Shown: positions 24,645 to 34,500 of the stretch, piece by piece
Position numbering within the stretch: position 1 is the first letter of the stretch
Layout of the letters: every line of letters begins with the position of its first letter
The notes under the pieces: model-generated
The model's database searches: none
The model's input: the letters and a program-made list of their open reading frames with translations, nothing else
What the model was told of the DNA's origin: nothing
Made by a program: the position numbers and the translations under genes
From: Thermoactinomyces sp. DSM 45891
Lineage (GTDB): Bacteria; Bacillota; Bacilli; Thermoactinomycetales; Thermoactinomycetaceae
DNA: 64,000 bases
Direction of reading: 5' to 3'
NCBI RefSeq assembly: GCF_900119485.1
Contig: NZ_FPJZ01000014.1
Coordinates: forward strand, 1 to 64,000

Positions 24645-24911
24645 GCTAGTGATAGTAAGCGGGGGCTGTTATAGTCCCTATTTTTCCGCTTATAAACAGA
24701 ATGTATATTCTAAATAATGATTCTGAGGTGATAGGTATGCAAGGGGTAATCAGCTTCAGGAGGCTATGGTATGTGAGAAAACTATAGTTGTTATATATAC
24801 AGGTAGATACAGTAGGATATATAGGATCGTTAGAGGGTACTATGATACTCTCTTTTTTTCGTTTGAGTACTTTTCAGATGATCGCAACCCGATAATGAAA
24901 CAAACTTAATC
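24645..24911. other. Intergenic region with two hairpins
   Basis: Contains the nested hairpin 24656-24692 (TAAGCGG … CCGCTTA enclosing GGGCTGTTATAGTCCC) and the terminator at 24832-24860. A 16-codon frame at 24737 with a GAGGTGATAG site is too short to call. Confidence 0.4.
24832..24860 (+). terminator. Intrinsic terminator
   Basis: AGAGGGTA-CTATGA-TACTCTCT followed by seven T. The transcript it ends is not clear. Confidence 0.7.
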
Positions 24912-25154
24912 CCATATGGTACAGGTATAGAAGATTCTCCTAATTTTCATCAGGAGCTGTGCAACAAATTAGATGAATTGTCGACTACAAAACCTACAAA
25001 ATATATTTGTTGGTCAGTGCCTAGAGGACACGGAAAGTCGGCTTACCTGAGTAACATCTTTCCTGTTCATCAGGTTATGTATAGACAACGTAAGTACATC
25101 CTTATTATTTCTGAGACAGTGGCTATTTCTCAGCGGTTTCTAGAGTTTATATAA
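24912..25154 (+). pseudogene. Phage terminase large subunit fragment
   Basis: A frame open from about 24912 to TAA at 25152-25154 shows the terminase ATPase N-terminus: a NFHQELCNKLDELS lead, Walker A VPRGHGKSAYLSNIFPVHQV, then YRQRKYILIISETVAISQRF. No start codon fits and the nuclease half is missing. With the small-subunit fragments at 19.8-20.2 kb it shows that a prophage once occupied this site. Confidence 0.7.
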
Positions 25155-25391
25155 ACGAATCTAAAACATTGACCAGGTCACACCTCTCTATATCATATTT
25201 GTATATCACACAGAGAAATATCCCTAACTCGCATTACAATATGCAGGAGACAGGAAGAAAGAAAATAGTGTAATATAAGTATAATAAACAGTCTAAATGC
25301 TACTAATTTATTTTCCAACTCTTTCTCTAATCCTTATTAGACCGAAATGAAATACTATTGTAAATAAAAATTTAATCCTGTATCCTTAACT
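25155..25391. other. AT-rich region before the acyl-CoA operon
   Basis: No gene seen. It joins phage debris to the regulatory region of the thiolase operon. Confidence 0.35.
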
Positions 25392-25405
25392 TGTAAGCGT
25401 TTGCA
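25392..25405 (+). promoter_or_regulatory. cre-like CcpA site
   Basis: TGTAAGCGTTTGCA differs from the cre consensus TGWAANCGNTNWCA at one position. CcpA repression during sugar excess would fit the downstream acyl-CoA degradation genes, as known for the B. subtilis mmg operon. Confidence 0.6.
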
Positions 25406-25425
25406 TATTTGTTGCAATCCAAAAA

Positions 25426-25443
25426 TGAACGAACGCTCGATCA
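25426..25443 (+). promoter_or_regulatory. TetR-type operator candidate
   Basis: TGAACGAACGCTCGATCA is an imperfect palindrome (GAACGA-ACGC-TCGATC). It lies between the cre-like site and the thiolase start and may be bound by the TetR encoded in the same operon (30865-31497). Confidence 0.45.
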
Positions 25444-25481
25444 AGAGAAACCATTGGGAATTCATCTGGAGGTGTATGTTT

Positions 25482-26660
25482 GTGAGAGAAGCAGTAATCT
25501 TAGGTGGAGCTCGTACTCCATTTGGTAAATTTGGTGGGGCATTAAAAGATCAAACGGCTGCTCAGTTAGGCGGAGTGGCGATTCAAGGTGCGCTTCAGCG
25601 TTCGGGAGTAGCGGCTGACCAAGTAGAAGAACTGATTATGGGAATGGTGCTACAAGCAGGTGCTGGGCAGATTCCATCCCGTCAAGCGGCTCGTTATGCA
25701 GATCTTCCTTGGGAAGTGCGTACTGAGACGATTAATAAAGTATGTGCTTCGGGGATGAGAAGTGTAACGTTATCCGATCAAATTATTCGCGTAGGTGATG
25801 CGGAGATAATGGTGGCAGGTGGCATGGAGAGTATGAGTAATGCTCCGTATTTGCTTCCACAGGGTCGGTTTGGGATGCGTATGGGAAATAGCCAAGCTGT
25901 AGATTCCATGGTACATGATGGCTTGTGGTGTGCTTTCCATGATGTTCATATGATTGTACACGGTAGCGCCATTGCGAAGAAGTATGAAGTGAGTCGCGAA
26001 GAGCAAGATGAATGGGCGGTTCGAAGCCATCAGCTAGCCGCGGCGGCAATAGATGCAGGTAAATTTGCGGATGAGATTGTGCCTGTTCATGTGAAGTCTC
26101 GCAAGCAAACGATGGTGGTCGATCAGGACGAGGCGGTTCGTCGTGATACCAGTATCGATGCATTAGCCAAGTTAAAGCCAGCTTATGTGACAGACGGTAC
26201 GATTACAGCGGGAAATGCACCTGGTGTAAATGATGGTGCGGCAGTAATGGTGCTGGCATCTCGCGAGAAGGCAAAAGAGTTAGGTGTGGAGCCAGTGGCA
26301 ACATTATTAGGACATGCGGCGATTGGTCTAGAGGCACCTTATTTTCCGATTACCCCAGCCTATGCTGTTCAGAAATTATTGAAGAAACATAATCTCACGA
26401 TTGATCAGATTGATTTATTTGAAATGAATGAAGCGTTTTCAGTAGTCGCGCTTGCGAATGCTAAAATCCTTGGTGTAAACCCTGACAAAATAAATGTAAA
26501 TGGTGGAGCAGTCGCCCTTGGTCATCCGATTGGGGCAAGTGGCACTCGCATTATCCTTACCTTAATTGAGGAGCTAAAACGTCGTGGTGGTGGTCTGGGA
26601 GTAGCGGCGATTTGTAGCGGTGCGGCGCAGGGAGATGCTGTATTGATTCGAGTAGGTTAA
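25482..26660 (+). CDS. Acetyl-CoA C-acyltransferase (thiolase)
   Basis: About 392 residues from GTG 25482 (GGAGGT nine bases upstream; ATG 25476 is also possible). All thiolase motifs are present: nucleophile Cys in NKVCASGMRS, SMSNAPYLLP, the NEAFSVVALAN segment, NVNGGAVALGHPIGASGTR and the C-terminal ICSGAAQGDAVLIR with the second Cys. It cleaves 3-ketoacyl-CoA with CoA, or condenses two acetyl-CoA, in the cytosol. First gene of a seven-gene operon, equivalent to mmgA/yhfS-type genes. Direction in vivo is not set by sequence. Confidence 0.9.
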   Translation: MREAVILGGARTPFGKFGGALKDQTAAQLGGVAIQGALQRSGVAADQVEELIMGMVLQAGAGQIPSRQAARYADLPWEVRTETINKVCASGMRSVTLSDQIIRVGDAEIMVAGGMESMSNAPYLLPQGRFGMRMGNSQAVDSMVHDGLWCAFHDVHMIVHGSAIAKKYEVSREEQDEWAVRSHQLAAAAIDAGKFADEIVPVHVKSRKQTMVVDQDEAVRRDTSIDALAKLKPAYVTDGTITAGNAPGVNDGAAVMVLASREKAKELGVEPVATLLGHAAIGLEAPYFPITPAYAVQKLLKKHNLTIDQIDLFEMNEAFSVVALANAKILGVNPDKINVNGGAVALGHPIGASGTRIILTLIEELKRRGGGLGVAAICSGAAQGDAVLIRVG

Positions 26661-26677
26661 GTGAAGGAGGGGTTTTT

Positions 26678-27532
26678 ATGTCGATAAAATATGTGACAGT
26701 CATTGGAGCAGGCCAGATGGGAAGCGGAATTGCTCAGGTATTTGCTCAATCTGGTTTTGAAGTGACTCTATTAGATCAGCAGGAAGCATTTGTACAAAAA
26801 GGATTGTCTTCGATCGAAAAGAACCTAGCGCGTCAAGTGGAGAAGGGGCGTAGTTCTCAAGAAGAAATGGATTCTATTTTGAGCCGAATTACAGGTGTGA
26901 CTGAACTGAAAGTAGCTGCTACGAAGGCTGATTTAGTGGTGGAGGCTATTGTGGAACAAATGGAAGCAAAGGTTTCGTTATTCCAGCAATTAGACGGAAT
27001 TTGCCCGGCACATACTGTTCTTGCATCCAATACTTCCTCTCTCCCTATCACCGAAATTGCCGCAATGACGAAACGCCCAGAGAAAGTGATTGGCATGCAT
27101 TTTATGAACCCGGTACCAGTGATGAAACTAGTAGAAATCATTCGCGGGCTTGCGACGGATCAAGCAACCTATGATTTGGTTGAGCAGTTATCAAGGGAGC
27201 TAGGTAAGCATCCAGTAGAGGTAAATGATTTTCCGGGCTTTGTATCGAATCGAATCCTGATGCCGATGATTAATGAAGCTATTTATACCGTTTATGAAGG
27301 AGTGGCGACACCAGAAGCGGTGGATGATGTGATGAAGTTGGGAATGAATCATCCGATGGGACCGCTCACGCTGGCTGATTTCATTGGACTTGATACCTGT
27401 TTATATATTATGGAAACCTTGCATGAAGGATTTGGAGATTCCAAGTATCGTCCATGTCCCCTTCTACGAAAATATGTGAAAGCTGGATGGCTAGGAAGAA
27501 AAAGTGGACGTGGTTTTTACGTATATAAGTAG
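26678..27532 (+). CDS. hbd: 3-hydroxybutyryl-CoA dehydrogenase
   Basis: 284 residues. N-terminal Rossmann motif VIGAGQMGSGIAQVFAQSG, family signatures ASNTSSLPITEIA, GMHFMNPVPVMKLVEII and DFPGFVSNRILMPMINEA, and C-terminal GPLTLADFIGLD. Oxidises 3-hydroxyacyl-CoA with NAD(P), equivalent to MmgB/Hbd. Lies 17 bases after the thiolase gene with a strong GGAGGGG site. Length is normal for the single-function enzyme (no crotonase domain). Confidence 0.92.
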   Translation: MSIKYVTVIGAGQMGSGIAQVFAQSGFEVTLLDQQEAFVQKGLSSIEKNLARQVEKGRSSQEEMDSILSRITGVTELKVAATKADLVVEAIVEQMEAKVSLFQQLDGICPAHTVLASNTSSLPITEIAAMTKRPEKVIGMHFMNPVPVMKLVEIIRGLATDQATYDLVEQLSRELGKHPVEVNDFPGFVSNRILMPMINEAIYTVYEGVATPEAVDDVMKLGMNHPMGPLTLADFIGLDTCLYIMETLHEGFGDSKYRPCPLLRKYVKAGWLGRKSGRGFYVYK

Positions 27533-27552
27533 GATAGCTGGGAGTGGGTTGG

Positions 27553-28692
27553 ATGCGTTTTTCGTTTACGGAAGAACAGATTTTATTACAGCAAATGGTA
27601 CGCGATTTTGCTCAGAAAGAAATTGCGCCCGAAGTGGAACGGATGGAGACAGAGGACCGCTTTCCACGTGAAGTGATTCGGAAGATGGGGGAACTCGGCT
27701 TAATGGGGATCCCGATTGCGGAGGAGTGGGGTGGATCTGGGGCAGACTTTATCTCTTATATCCTAGCGATCGAAGAGATTTCGAAAGTGAGTCCAACGAT
27801 AGGGGTCATCCTATCTGTGCACACCTCAGTAGGAACACTCCCTCTTTTGAGATATGGAACGGAACAGCAGAAGCAACGTTATATCCCTAAGTTAGCCAGT
27901 GGAGAGTATATCGGCGCATTTGGTTTAACAGAACCTCAATCGGGATCCGATGCCAGTCAGCTTCGCACGACAGCTAAGCGTGTGGGAGAGGAGTACATCT
28001 TAACAGGCAACAAAATGTTTATTACCAATGCAGAAGCGGCTGATTTGTATACCGTTTTTGCCGTGACTGATCCGGATAAAGGGAGTTACGGAATCTCTTC
28101 TTTCCTTGTGCATAAGGATACCCCAGGATTCTCGATTGGGAAAAAAGAGAAGAAAATGGGGCTTCACGGTTCCAATACATGTGAGCTGATATTGGAAGAA
28201 GCACGGGTTCCAGCAGATCATCTGATCGGTCGTGAAGGACAAGGATATGAAATCGCCTTAGCGAATCTAGCAAGTGGTCGTGTCGGAATCGCGGCGCAGG
28301 GATTAGGTATTGCACAAGGCGCTTATGCGGCGGCAAATGCCTATGCGAAAGAGAGAAAACAGTTCGGGAAACCACTTAATGCGATACAAGCTATTCAATT
28401 TAAATTAGCTGATATGGCGACTCAGATAGAGGCCTCACGCTTGTTAGTCTACCGTGCGGCGGAACTAGTCTCGCAGAAATTACCTTGTAAAAAAGAAGCG
28501 TCCATGGCGAAGATGTTTGCGACAGATGCCGCAATGAAAGTTACGACAGAGGCGATTCAGGTTTTTGGTGGATATGGTTATTCCCGTGAGTATCCAGTTG
28601 AACGTTTCTTCCGAGATGCGAAGGTTACACAAATCTATGAGGGAACAAATGAGATTCAGCGGATTGTGATTGGGAATGAGATTGTGAAGTAG
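27553..28692 (+). CDS. Acyl-CoA dehydrogenase 1
   Basis: 379 residues from ATG 27553. Signatures: FGLTEPQSGSDASQLRT, the NKMFITNAEAAD loop, RKQFGKPLNAIQAIQFKLAD and the C-terminal catalytic segment IYEGTNEIQRIVIG with the base Glu. An FAD flavoprotein that forms the 2,3-double bond and passes electrons to ETF. Resembles MmgC/short-chain enzymes. Paralogue of the next gene. Confidence 0.9.
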   Translation: MRFSFTEEQILLQQMVRDFAQKEIAPEVERMETEDRFPREVIRKMGELGLMGIPIAEEWGGSGADFISYILAIEEISKVSPTIGVILSVHTSVGTLPLLRYGTEQQKQRYIPKLASGEYIGAFGLTEPQSGSDASQLRTTAKRVGEEYILTGNKMFITNAEAADLYTVFAVTDPDKGSYGISSFLVHKDTPGFSIGKKEKKMGLHGSNTCELILEEARVPADHLIGREGQGYEIALANLASGRVGIAAQGLGIAQGAYAAANAYAKERKQFGKPLNAIQAIQFKLADMATQIEASRLLVYRAAELVSQKLPCKKEASMAKMFATDAAMKVTTEAIQVFGGYGYSREYPVERFFRDAKVTQIYEGTNEIQRIVIGNEIVK

Positions 28693-28750
28693 ATTTGAGA
28701 AGCTGTGGTCCCTTAAAACGATAAAACCTAACAAAAAGGGTGAAGACAAC

Positions 28751-29893
28751 ATGCAATTCCGTCTATCAGAAGAACATGAAATGATGCGCCAAATGGTACG
28801 CGATTTCGCTGAAAAAGAAGTAAAACCAAGTGCCGCAGAACGCGACGAGCATGAGATTTTTGATCGTTCGATCTTTGATAAGATGAGTAAATTGGGCATG
28901 GCAGGAATCCCGTGGGGAGAGGAATACGGCGGTGCTGGTTCGGACTATCTTAGCTATGTAATCGCAGTGGAAGAGCTATCCCGTGTATGTGGATCTACAG
29001 GGGTTACGTTATCGGCACACATCTCACTGGCTAGCTATCCCATTTTCACATTTGGAACGGAAGAGCAGAAGCAGAAGTATCTCAGGCCACTTGCTGAGGG
29101 AACGAAGTTAGGCGCCTACGGCTTAACAGAACCAGGCTCAGGCTCAGATGCTGCCGCGATGCGTACGACGGCCGTCAGGGACGGAGACGATTACATTTTA
29201 AATGGAAGTAAGATTTTTATTACCAATGGTGGAGATGCAGAGATCTATGTCGTCTTTGCCGTTACCGATGCTTCGCTCAAACATAAGGGGATTACTGCAT
29301 TTATCGTTGAAAAGGGAACTCCAGGCTTTTCAATCGGGAAGAAGGAGAAGAAACTGGGGATTCGGGCATCTGCTACAACGGAAATTATTTTCGAAGATTG
29401 CCGTATTTCGAGTAGTCAGCGCCTAGGAGCTGAGGGAGAAGGCTTTAAGGTGGCGATGAAGACGCTAGATGGCGGACGAAATGGGATTGCGGCTCAAGCA
29501 GTGGGGATTGCTCAAGGGGCATATGAGGAAGCACTCTCTTATGCGAAGGAGCGCAAACAGTTTGGTAAGCCACTTATCGCATTGCAAGCTATCCAATTCA
29601 AACTAGCTGATATGGCAACCAAGATCGAAGCTTCTCGTCTGCTTACGTATCAAGCGGCATGGCTAGAAGCGAAGGGACTTCCATATGGCAAAGCATCTGC
29701 GATGGCGAAGTTATTCGCAGGAGATACAGCGATGGAAGTGACGACCGAAGCGGTTCAGGTTTTTGGTGGGTATGGTTATACACGCGAGTATCCAGTGGAG
29801 CGTATGATGCGGGATGCGAAGATTACTCAGATTTATGAAGGAACCAACGAGATTCAGCGTGTTGTCATCGCGAAATATATTTCGAATGAATAA
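28751..29893 (+). CDS. acdA: Acyl-CoA dehydrogenase 2 (AcdA-like)
   Basis: 380 residues, co-linear with the preceding gene but distinct (MQFRLSEEHEMMRQMVRDFA, YGLTEPGSGSDAAAMRT, RKQFGKPLIALQAIQFKLAD, IYEGTNEIQRVVIAKYI). The order with rpoE and pyrG downstream matches the B. subtilis acdA locus. FAD-dependent oxidation of short- or branched-chain acyl-CoA. AAAGGGTGAAGAC precedes the ATG. No etfAB genes are nearby. Confidence 0.9.
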   Translation: MQFRLSEEHEMMRQMVRDFAEKEVKPSAAERDEHEIFDRSIFDKMSKLGMAGIPWGEEYGGAGSDYLSYVIAVEELSRVCGSTGVTLSAHISLASYPIFTFGTEEQKQKYLRPLAEGTKLGAYGLTEPGSGSDAAAMRTTAVRDGDDYILNGSKIFITNGGDAEIYVVFAVTDASLKHKGITAFIVEKGTPGFSIGKKEKKLGIRASATTEIIFEDCRISSSQRLGAEGEGFKVAMKTLDGGRNGIAAQAVGIAQGAYEEALSYAKERKQFGKPLIALQAIQFKLADMATKIEASRLLTYQAAWLEAKGLPYGKASAMAKLFAGDTAMEVTTEAVQVFGGYGYTREYPVERMMRDAKITQIYEGTNEIQRVVIAKYISNE

Positions 29894-29905
29894 GAGTGAT
29901 ATCGG

Positions 29906-30865
29906 ATGAAGGACTGGATCCAGGGGATTAAAAATCGGGAAAGAAGGGCGATTGCACGAGTGATCACCTTCTTAGAAAATAATCATTCGGACGCAGAGTT
30001 TTTAATACAAGAATTAGAACGACTAGAAAAAAAAGCATATGTCATTGGGATTACGGGTCCTCCTGGAGCTGGAAAGAGCACATTGATTGACTGTTTAATC
30101 ACGACACTCCGAGCGAAGGGACTACGTGTGGGAGTTATTGTAGTAGATCCAACAAGCCCCTTTACGGGAGGAGCGATCCTCGGTGACCGTGTACGAATGG
30201 TTCGTCATGCGTTGGATGAGGGCGTATTTATTCGTAGCATGGGTAGTCGGGGTAGTCTCGGAGGTCTTTCGCGTGCTACCAAAGATGCGGTTCGTGTGCT
30301 AGATGCGGCGGGCTTTGATGTGATCATCGTAGAGACTGTGGGTGTGGGGCAATCGGAGCTAGAAATCATGCATCTAGTGGATAGTGTGGCTTTGGTTGTT
30401 CATCCGCATAGTGGTGATGTGGTGCAGGTGTTTAAAGCAGGTGTGATGGAGATCGCTGATCTGTATGTGGTGAATAAAGCGGACATCTCCGGGGCGGTGA
30501 AGATGGTTGCTGAGATTGAACAGTATGTACATGTAACACATGATCACAGCGAGTGGAGCCCGACGGTATCCCAGACGATTCCGATACAAGGAAAGGGGAT
30601 CGTTGAATTATGGGAGCAGTTTCAGCATCATCGAGTCTTTTTACAAGAAAGTGGTGAAGGGATTCGTCGCCGTAAGGAGCAAACGGTCCGTGAGATAAAA
30701 GAGAGAATTGATGCTGAGTTTCAGGCCTATCTTCAGCAATGTACCCAGGAACCTGCATTCCAAGAGCAGATGAATGAGGTTTGGCATGGCAAGAAGTTGC
30801 CCCACCAATTTGCTCGTGAATGGGTCAAGAGTCATCTGATTAGACAGGATCGGGAGGGGATGTAG
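29906..30865 (+). CDS. meaB: MeaB-family G3E GTPase, mutase chaperone
   Basis: 319 residues with Walker A GITGPPGAGKSTLID (about 49-63), GDRVRM, VETVGVGQSE and the G4 motif NKAD. MeaB/ArgK proteins load and protect the B12 cofactor of acyl-CoA mutases. It starts 12 bases after acdA and overlaps the TetR start. The IcmF encoded two genes on carries its own fused G-domain, so a free MeaB here is apparently redundant or serves another mutase. Confidence 0.9.
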   Translation: MKDWIQGIKNRERRAIARVITFLENNHSDAEFLIQELERLEKKAYVIGITGPPGAGKSTLIDCLITTLRAKGLRVGVIVVDPTSPFTGGAILGDRVRMVRHALDEGVFIRSMGSRGSLGGLSRATKDAVRVLDAAGFDVIIVETVGVGQSELEIMHLVDSVALVVHPHSGDVVQVFKAGVMEIADLYVVNKADISGAVKMVAEIEQYVHVTHDHSEWSPTVSQTIPIQGKGIVELWEQFQHHRVFLQESGEGIRRRKEQTVREIKERIDAEFQAYLQQCTQEPAFQEQMNEVWHGKKLPHQFAREWVKSHLIRQDREGM

Positions 30866-31497
30866 TGACTAAGAAGCAGGAAGTGATTCCCTCTATGATT
30901 AAAAACCAGAGACTTGTACAAGAGCGACGGCAACAGATTGTAGAAGGGGCAGTTAGGCTATTTATCGAGAAGGGATTCCATAAAACAACCACCCGCGAGA
31001 TCGCTCGTGAGTGTGGTTTGTCGATTGGGACGATGTATGAATACATTCAGTCCAAAGAGGATGTTCTCTATCTCGTTTGTCACTATATTCATTCCTTATT
31101 ACTAGAAAAACTCCATTCCATTTCCTCACATCATCTAACAGCTAAGGAAATGCTAGAATCGAGCCTCGCCCAATATTTTCAAATCATGGATGAACTACGT
31201 CCCTATGTAGTACTAATCTATCAAGAAACGAAATCTCTTCCCCGTGAGCAGATGAAGCTAGTGCTAGCGAGAGAGGAAGAGATCACGCTTTTTTTTGAAA
31301 AAATGTTAGTACAAGGGATCAAAGATGGCTCATTCCAGATCCCTGTCTCTTCTGTTCGACTAACGGCACACAATATTGTCGTACTAGGGCAGATGTGGGC
31401 CTTTCGCTATTGGGCACTAAGAAAAATGTACACACTCGAAGAATATACAGAAAAGCAAGTTTCCCTATTAATGATAGAGATACCAAACAAGGGGTGA
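30865..31497 (+). CDS. TetR-family regulator
   Basis: 210 residues. N-terminal HTH FIEKGFHKTTTREIARECGL-SIGTMYEYI is the classic TetR domain, the rest an all-alpha ligand domain. GTG start overlaps the meaB stop by one base. Likely senses an acyl-CoA and controls this operon through the palindrome at 25426 and perhaps fadF through 14060, by analogy with FadR; that is inference. Confidence 0.85.
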   Translation: MTKKQEVIPSMIKNQRLVQERRQQIVEGAVRLFIEKGFHKTTTREIARECGLSIGTMYEYIQSKEDVLYLVCHYIHSLLLEKLHSISSHHLTAKEMLESSLAQYFQIMDELRPYVVLIYQETKSLPREQMKLVLAREEEITLFFEKMLVQGIKDGSFQIPVSSVRLTAHNIVVLGQMWAFRYWALRKMYTLEEYTEKQVSLLMIEIPNKG

Positions 31498-31501
31498 GAC
31501 G

Positions 31502-34500
31502 ATGATGGAAACAGAAATTGTACGTCCCAAGCATGCTGTTCGGTTTTTAACAGCTGCCAGTTTGTTTGATGGTCATGATGCTTCGATTAATTTAATGCGT
31601 CGTTTGCTTCAAGATTCAGGGGTGGAAGTCATTCATCTGGGTCATAATCGTTCGGTAGAGGAGATTGTCAGAGCGGCGATTCAAGAAGATGTGCAGGGGA
31701 TTGCGATTTCGTCCTATCAAGGCGGACATATCGAGTTTTTTAAATACATGATTGACTTATTAAGAGAAGAAAATGCCAATATCAAAGTGTTTGGTGGTGG
31801 TGGTGGTGTCATCATCCCACGTGAGATCGAGGAACTGGAAGCGTATGGAGTGACGAAAATCTTCTCTCCACAAGATGGTCGGGTCCTAGGGCTACAGGGG
31901 ATGATTAATTTTATGGTCCGTAAGACTGATTATCCGACTGTCCAAAAGCCGAATGGGTCAAAGGAATCTCTCGTGCAAGGTGACTTCCAAGCAGTAGCTA
32001 AAGCGATTTCATATGTAGAGCAGACTTTTGAGCAACGGAATGTGCTAGATGAATCGGCGGCGACACTATCGAAAAGCTGGTTAGCCGACTTGCCATCCAC
32101 TGCAAAGCGCATTCCCGTTATCGGGATCACAGGTACAGGTGGAGCAGGGAAAAGCTCATTAACCGATGAGTTGGTACGTCGTTTTCTCGAGGATTTTCCG
32201 GATAAGAAAGTGGCGATTCTCTCGATTGACCCATCGAAACAGAAGACAGGTGGCGCACTACTCGGCGATCGGATCCGCATGAACGCGGTTCATCATCCAC
32301 GCGTTTATATGCGCAGTTTGGCAACACGTAAAACTCGTACTGAGCTAAGTGGAGCAATTCAAGAAGCGATTCAAGTCGTGAAGAGCGCGGGTTATGACCT
32401 AATCATCGTGGAGACAAGCGGAATCGGGCAAGGAAATGCCGATATTGTCCCAATCAGTGATTTATCCATCTATGTGATGACGGCAGAGTTTGGCTCTCCA
32501 TCTCAACTAGAGAAGATTGAGATGCTAGATTATGCAGATCTCATTGCAATTAATAAGTTTGATCGTCGAGGTTCATTAGATGCATTACGTGATGTGAAGA
32601 AGCAATATCGACGTAATCATAACCTCTTTCATTCACCAGAAGAAGCGATTCCCGTCTACGGTACAATGGCCTCTCGTTATAATGATCCCGGAACCAATCT
32701 ATTCTATAAAAAGATGGTTGAATCGATCGGTGTGAAGTGTGAAGTAGACTGGGTCTCAACGATCGATATACCTATTGGTACCAGTCAGTTAGAATATATT
32801 ATCCCACCAGAGAGAATCCACTATCTTCGGGATTTAGCTCAGACCGTTCGCAAGTACTATGAAGATGTTGAGGAACAAGCAAAAATAGCAACCGAACTCT
32901 ATCAGCTATATGGAGCTCGAAATCTACTTGCTACCCAATCGATTGAGAGAGAAGTTGTGCAGGGAATCGAGCAGGTCACCCAGAAAAAGGAGCTAGAGTT
33001 GCTACCGCATCATAAAAAAATGCTAGATGAGTGGGAACAGCTCCAGTCGATGTATCGTCAAGACTTTCTAGAATCCAAAGTGAGGGATCGCGTAATCCGC
33101 ACTCCTTTATACAACGAAACCTTATCGGGTAGCAAAATTCCGAAGGTCGCTCTGCCGCGTTTTAAGGATTGGGGGGAACGGTTGCGTTGGTTGTTAAGAG
33201 AAAACGTACCTGGCCAGTTCCCATATACGGCGGGGGTATTTCCGCTGAAGAGGGCAGACGAAGATCCGAAGCGTCAGTTTGCTGGAGAAGGGTCTCCTGG
33301 ACGTACCAATCGCCGTTTCCATTATCTATCCAAAAATGACACGGCCAAACGCCTCTCGACCGCTTTTGATAGTGTGACGCTGTACGGCGAAGATCCAGCA
33401 GAGCGCCCAGACATCTATGGAAAAGTAGGAGAATCAGGTGTTAGTATCTGTACCTTAGATAACATGGCGGAGCTATTTTCCGGATTTGACCTCTGTGCTC
33501 CGAACACTAGTGTATCGATGACGATTAATGGTCCTGCACCGATTATCCTAGCTATGTACCTAAATGCGGCGATCGATCAGCAGGTTCACTTGTTTACAGA
33601 GCGCGAAGGTAGAGAGCCAAGCGAAGAAGAACGGAATCAAATCCGCGCATTTACTCTGCGTACGGTAAGGGGAACCGTGCAAGCAGATATCTTAAAAGAA
33701 GATCAAGGTCAAAACACGTGTATCTTCTCAACCGAATTTGCACTCAAAATGATGGGGGACATGCAAGAGTTTTTCATCCAAAACCAAGTGCGTAACTACT
33801 ATTCGGTTAGTATTAGCGGTTACCACATTGCCGAAGCAGGGGCCAATCCCATCTCACAGCTCGCTTTCACCCTGGCTAATGCATTTACCTATGTTGAGTA
33901 CTATAAGAGTCGTGGGATGAATGTAGATGATTTTGCTCATAATCTTTCTTTCTTCTTTAGCAATGGACTTGACGCAGAGTATACCGTTATCGGCCGTGTG
34001 GCTCGCCGGATCTGGGCGATTACGATGAAACGTCTCTACGGTGCAAACGAACGTAGCCAGAAGCTAAAGTATCATATCCAGACCTCTGGACGCTCACTTC
34101 ATGCCCAAGAAATCGACTTTAACGACATTCGTACCACTTTGCAAGCATTGATGGCGATCTATGATCAATGCAACTCCCTTCATACCAATGCGTATGATGA
34201 AGCGATCACCACGCCTACAGAAGAGTCAGTTCGTCGTGCTATGGCGATTCAGATGATCATTACTAAAGAACTCGGATTAGCCAAAAACGAAAATCCATTG
34301 CAAGGTGCCTTTATCATCGATGAACTAACAGATTTAGTGGAAGAAGCCGTATTGCAGGAGTTTGAACGAATTAGCGATCGCGGTGGGGTACTTGGTGCGA
34401 TGGAAACGCAGTATCAACGTAGCAAAATCCAAGAGGAATCGATGTATTATGAGATGAAAAAGCACTCCGGGGAACTCCCTATCATCGGCGTGAATACATT

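Noticed and set aside
24737..24787. 16-residue peptide with a good ribosome binding site
   Set aside because: Too short and without any second line of support.
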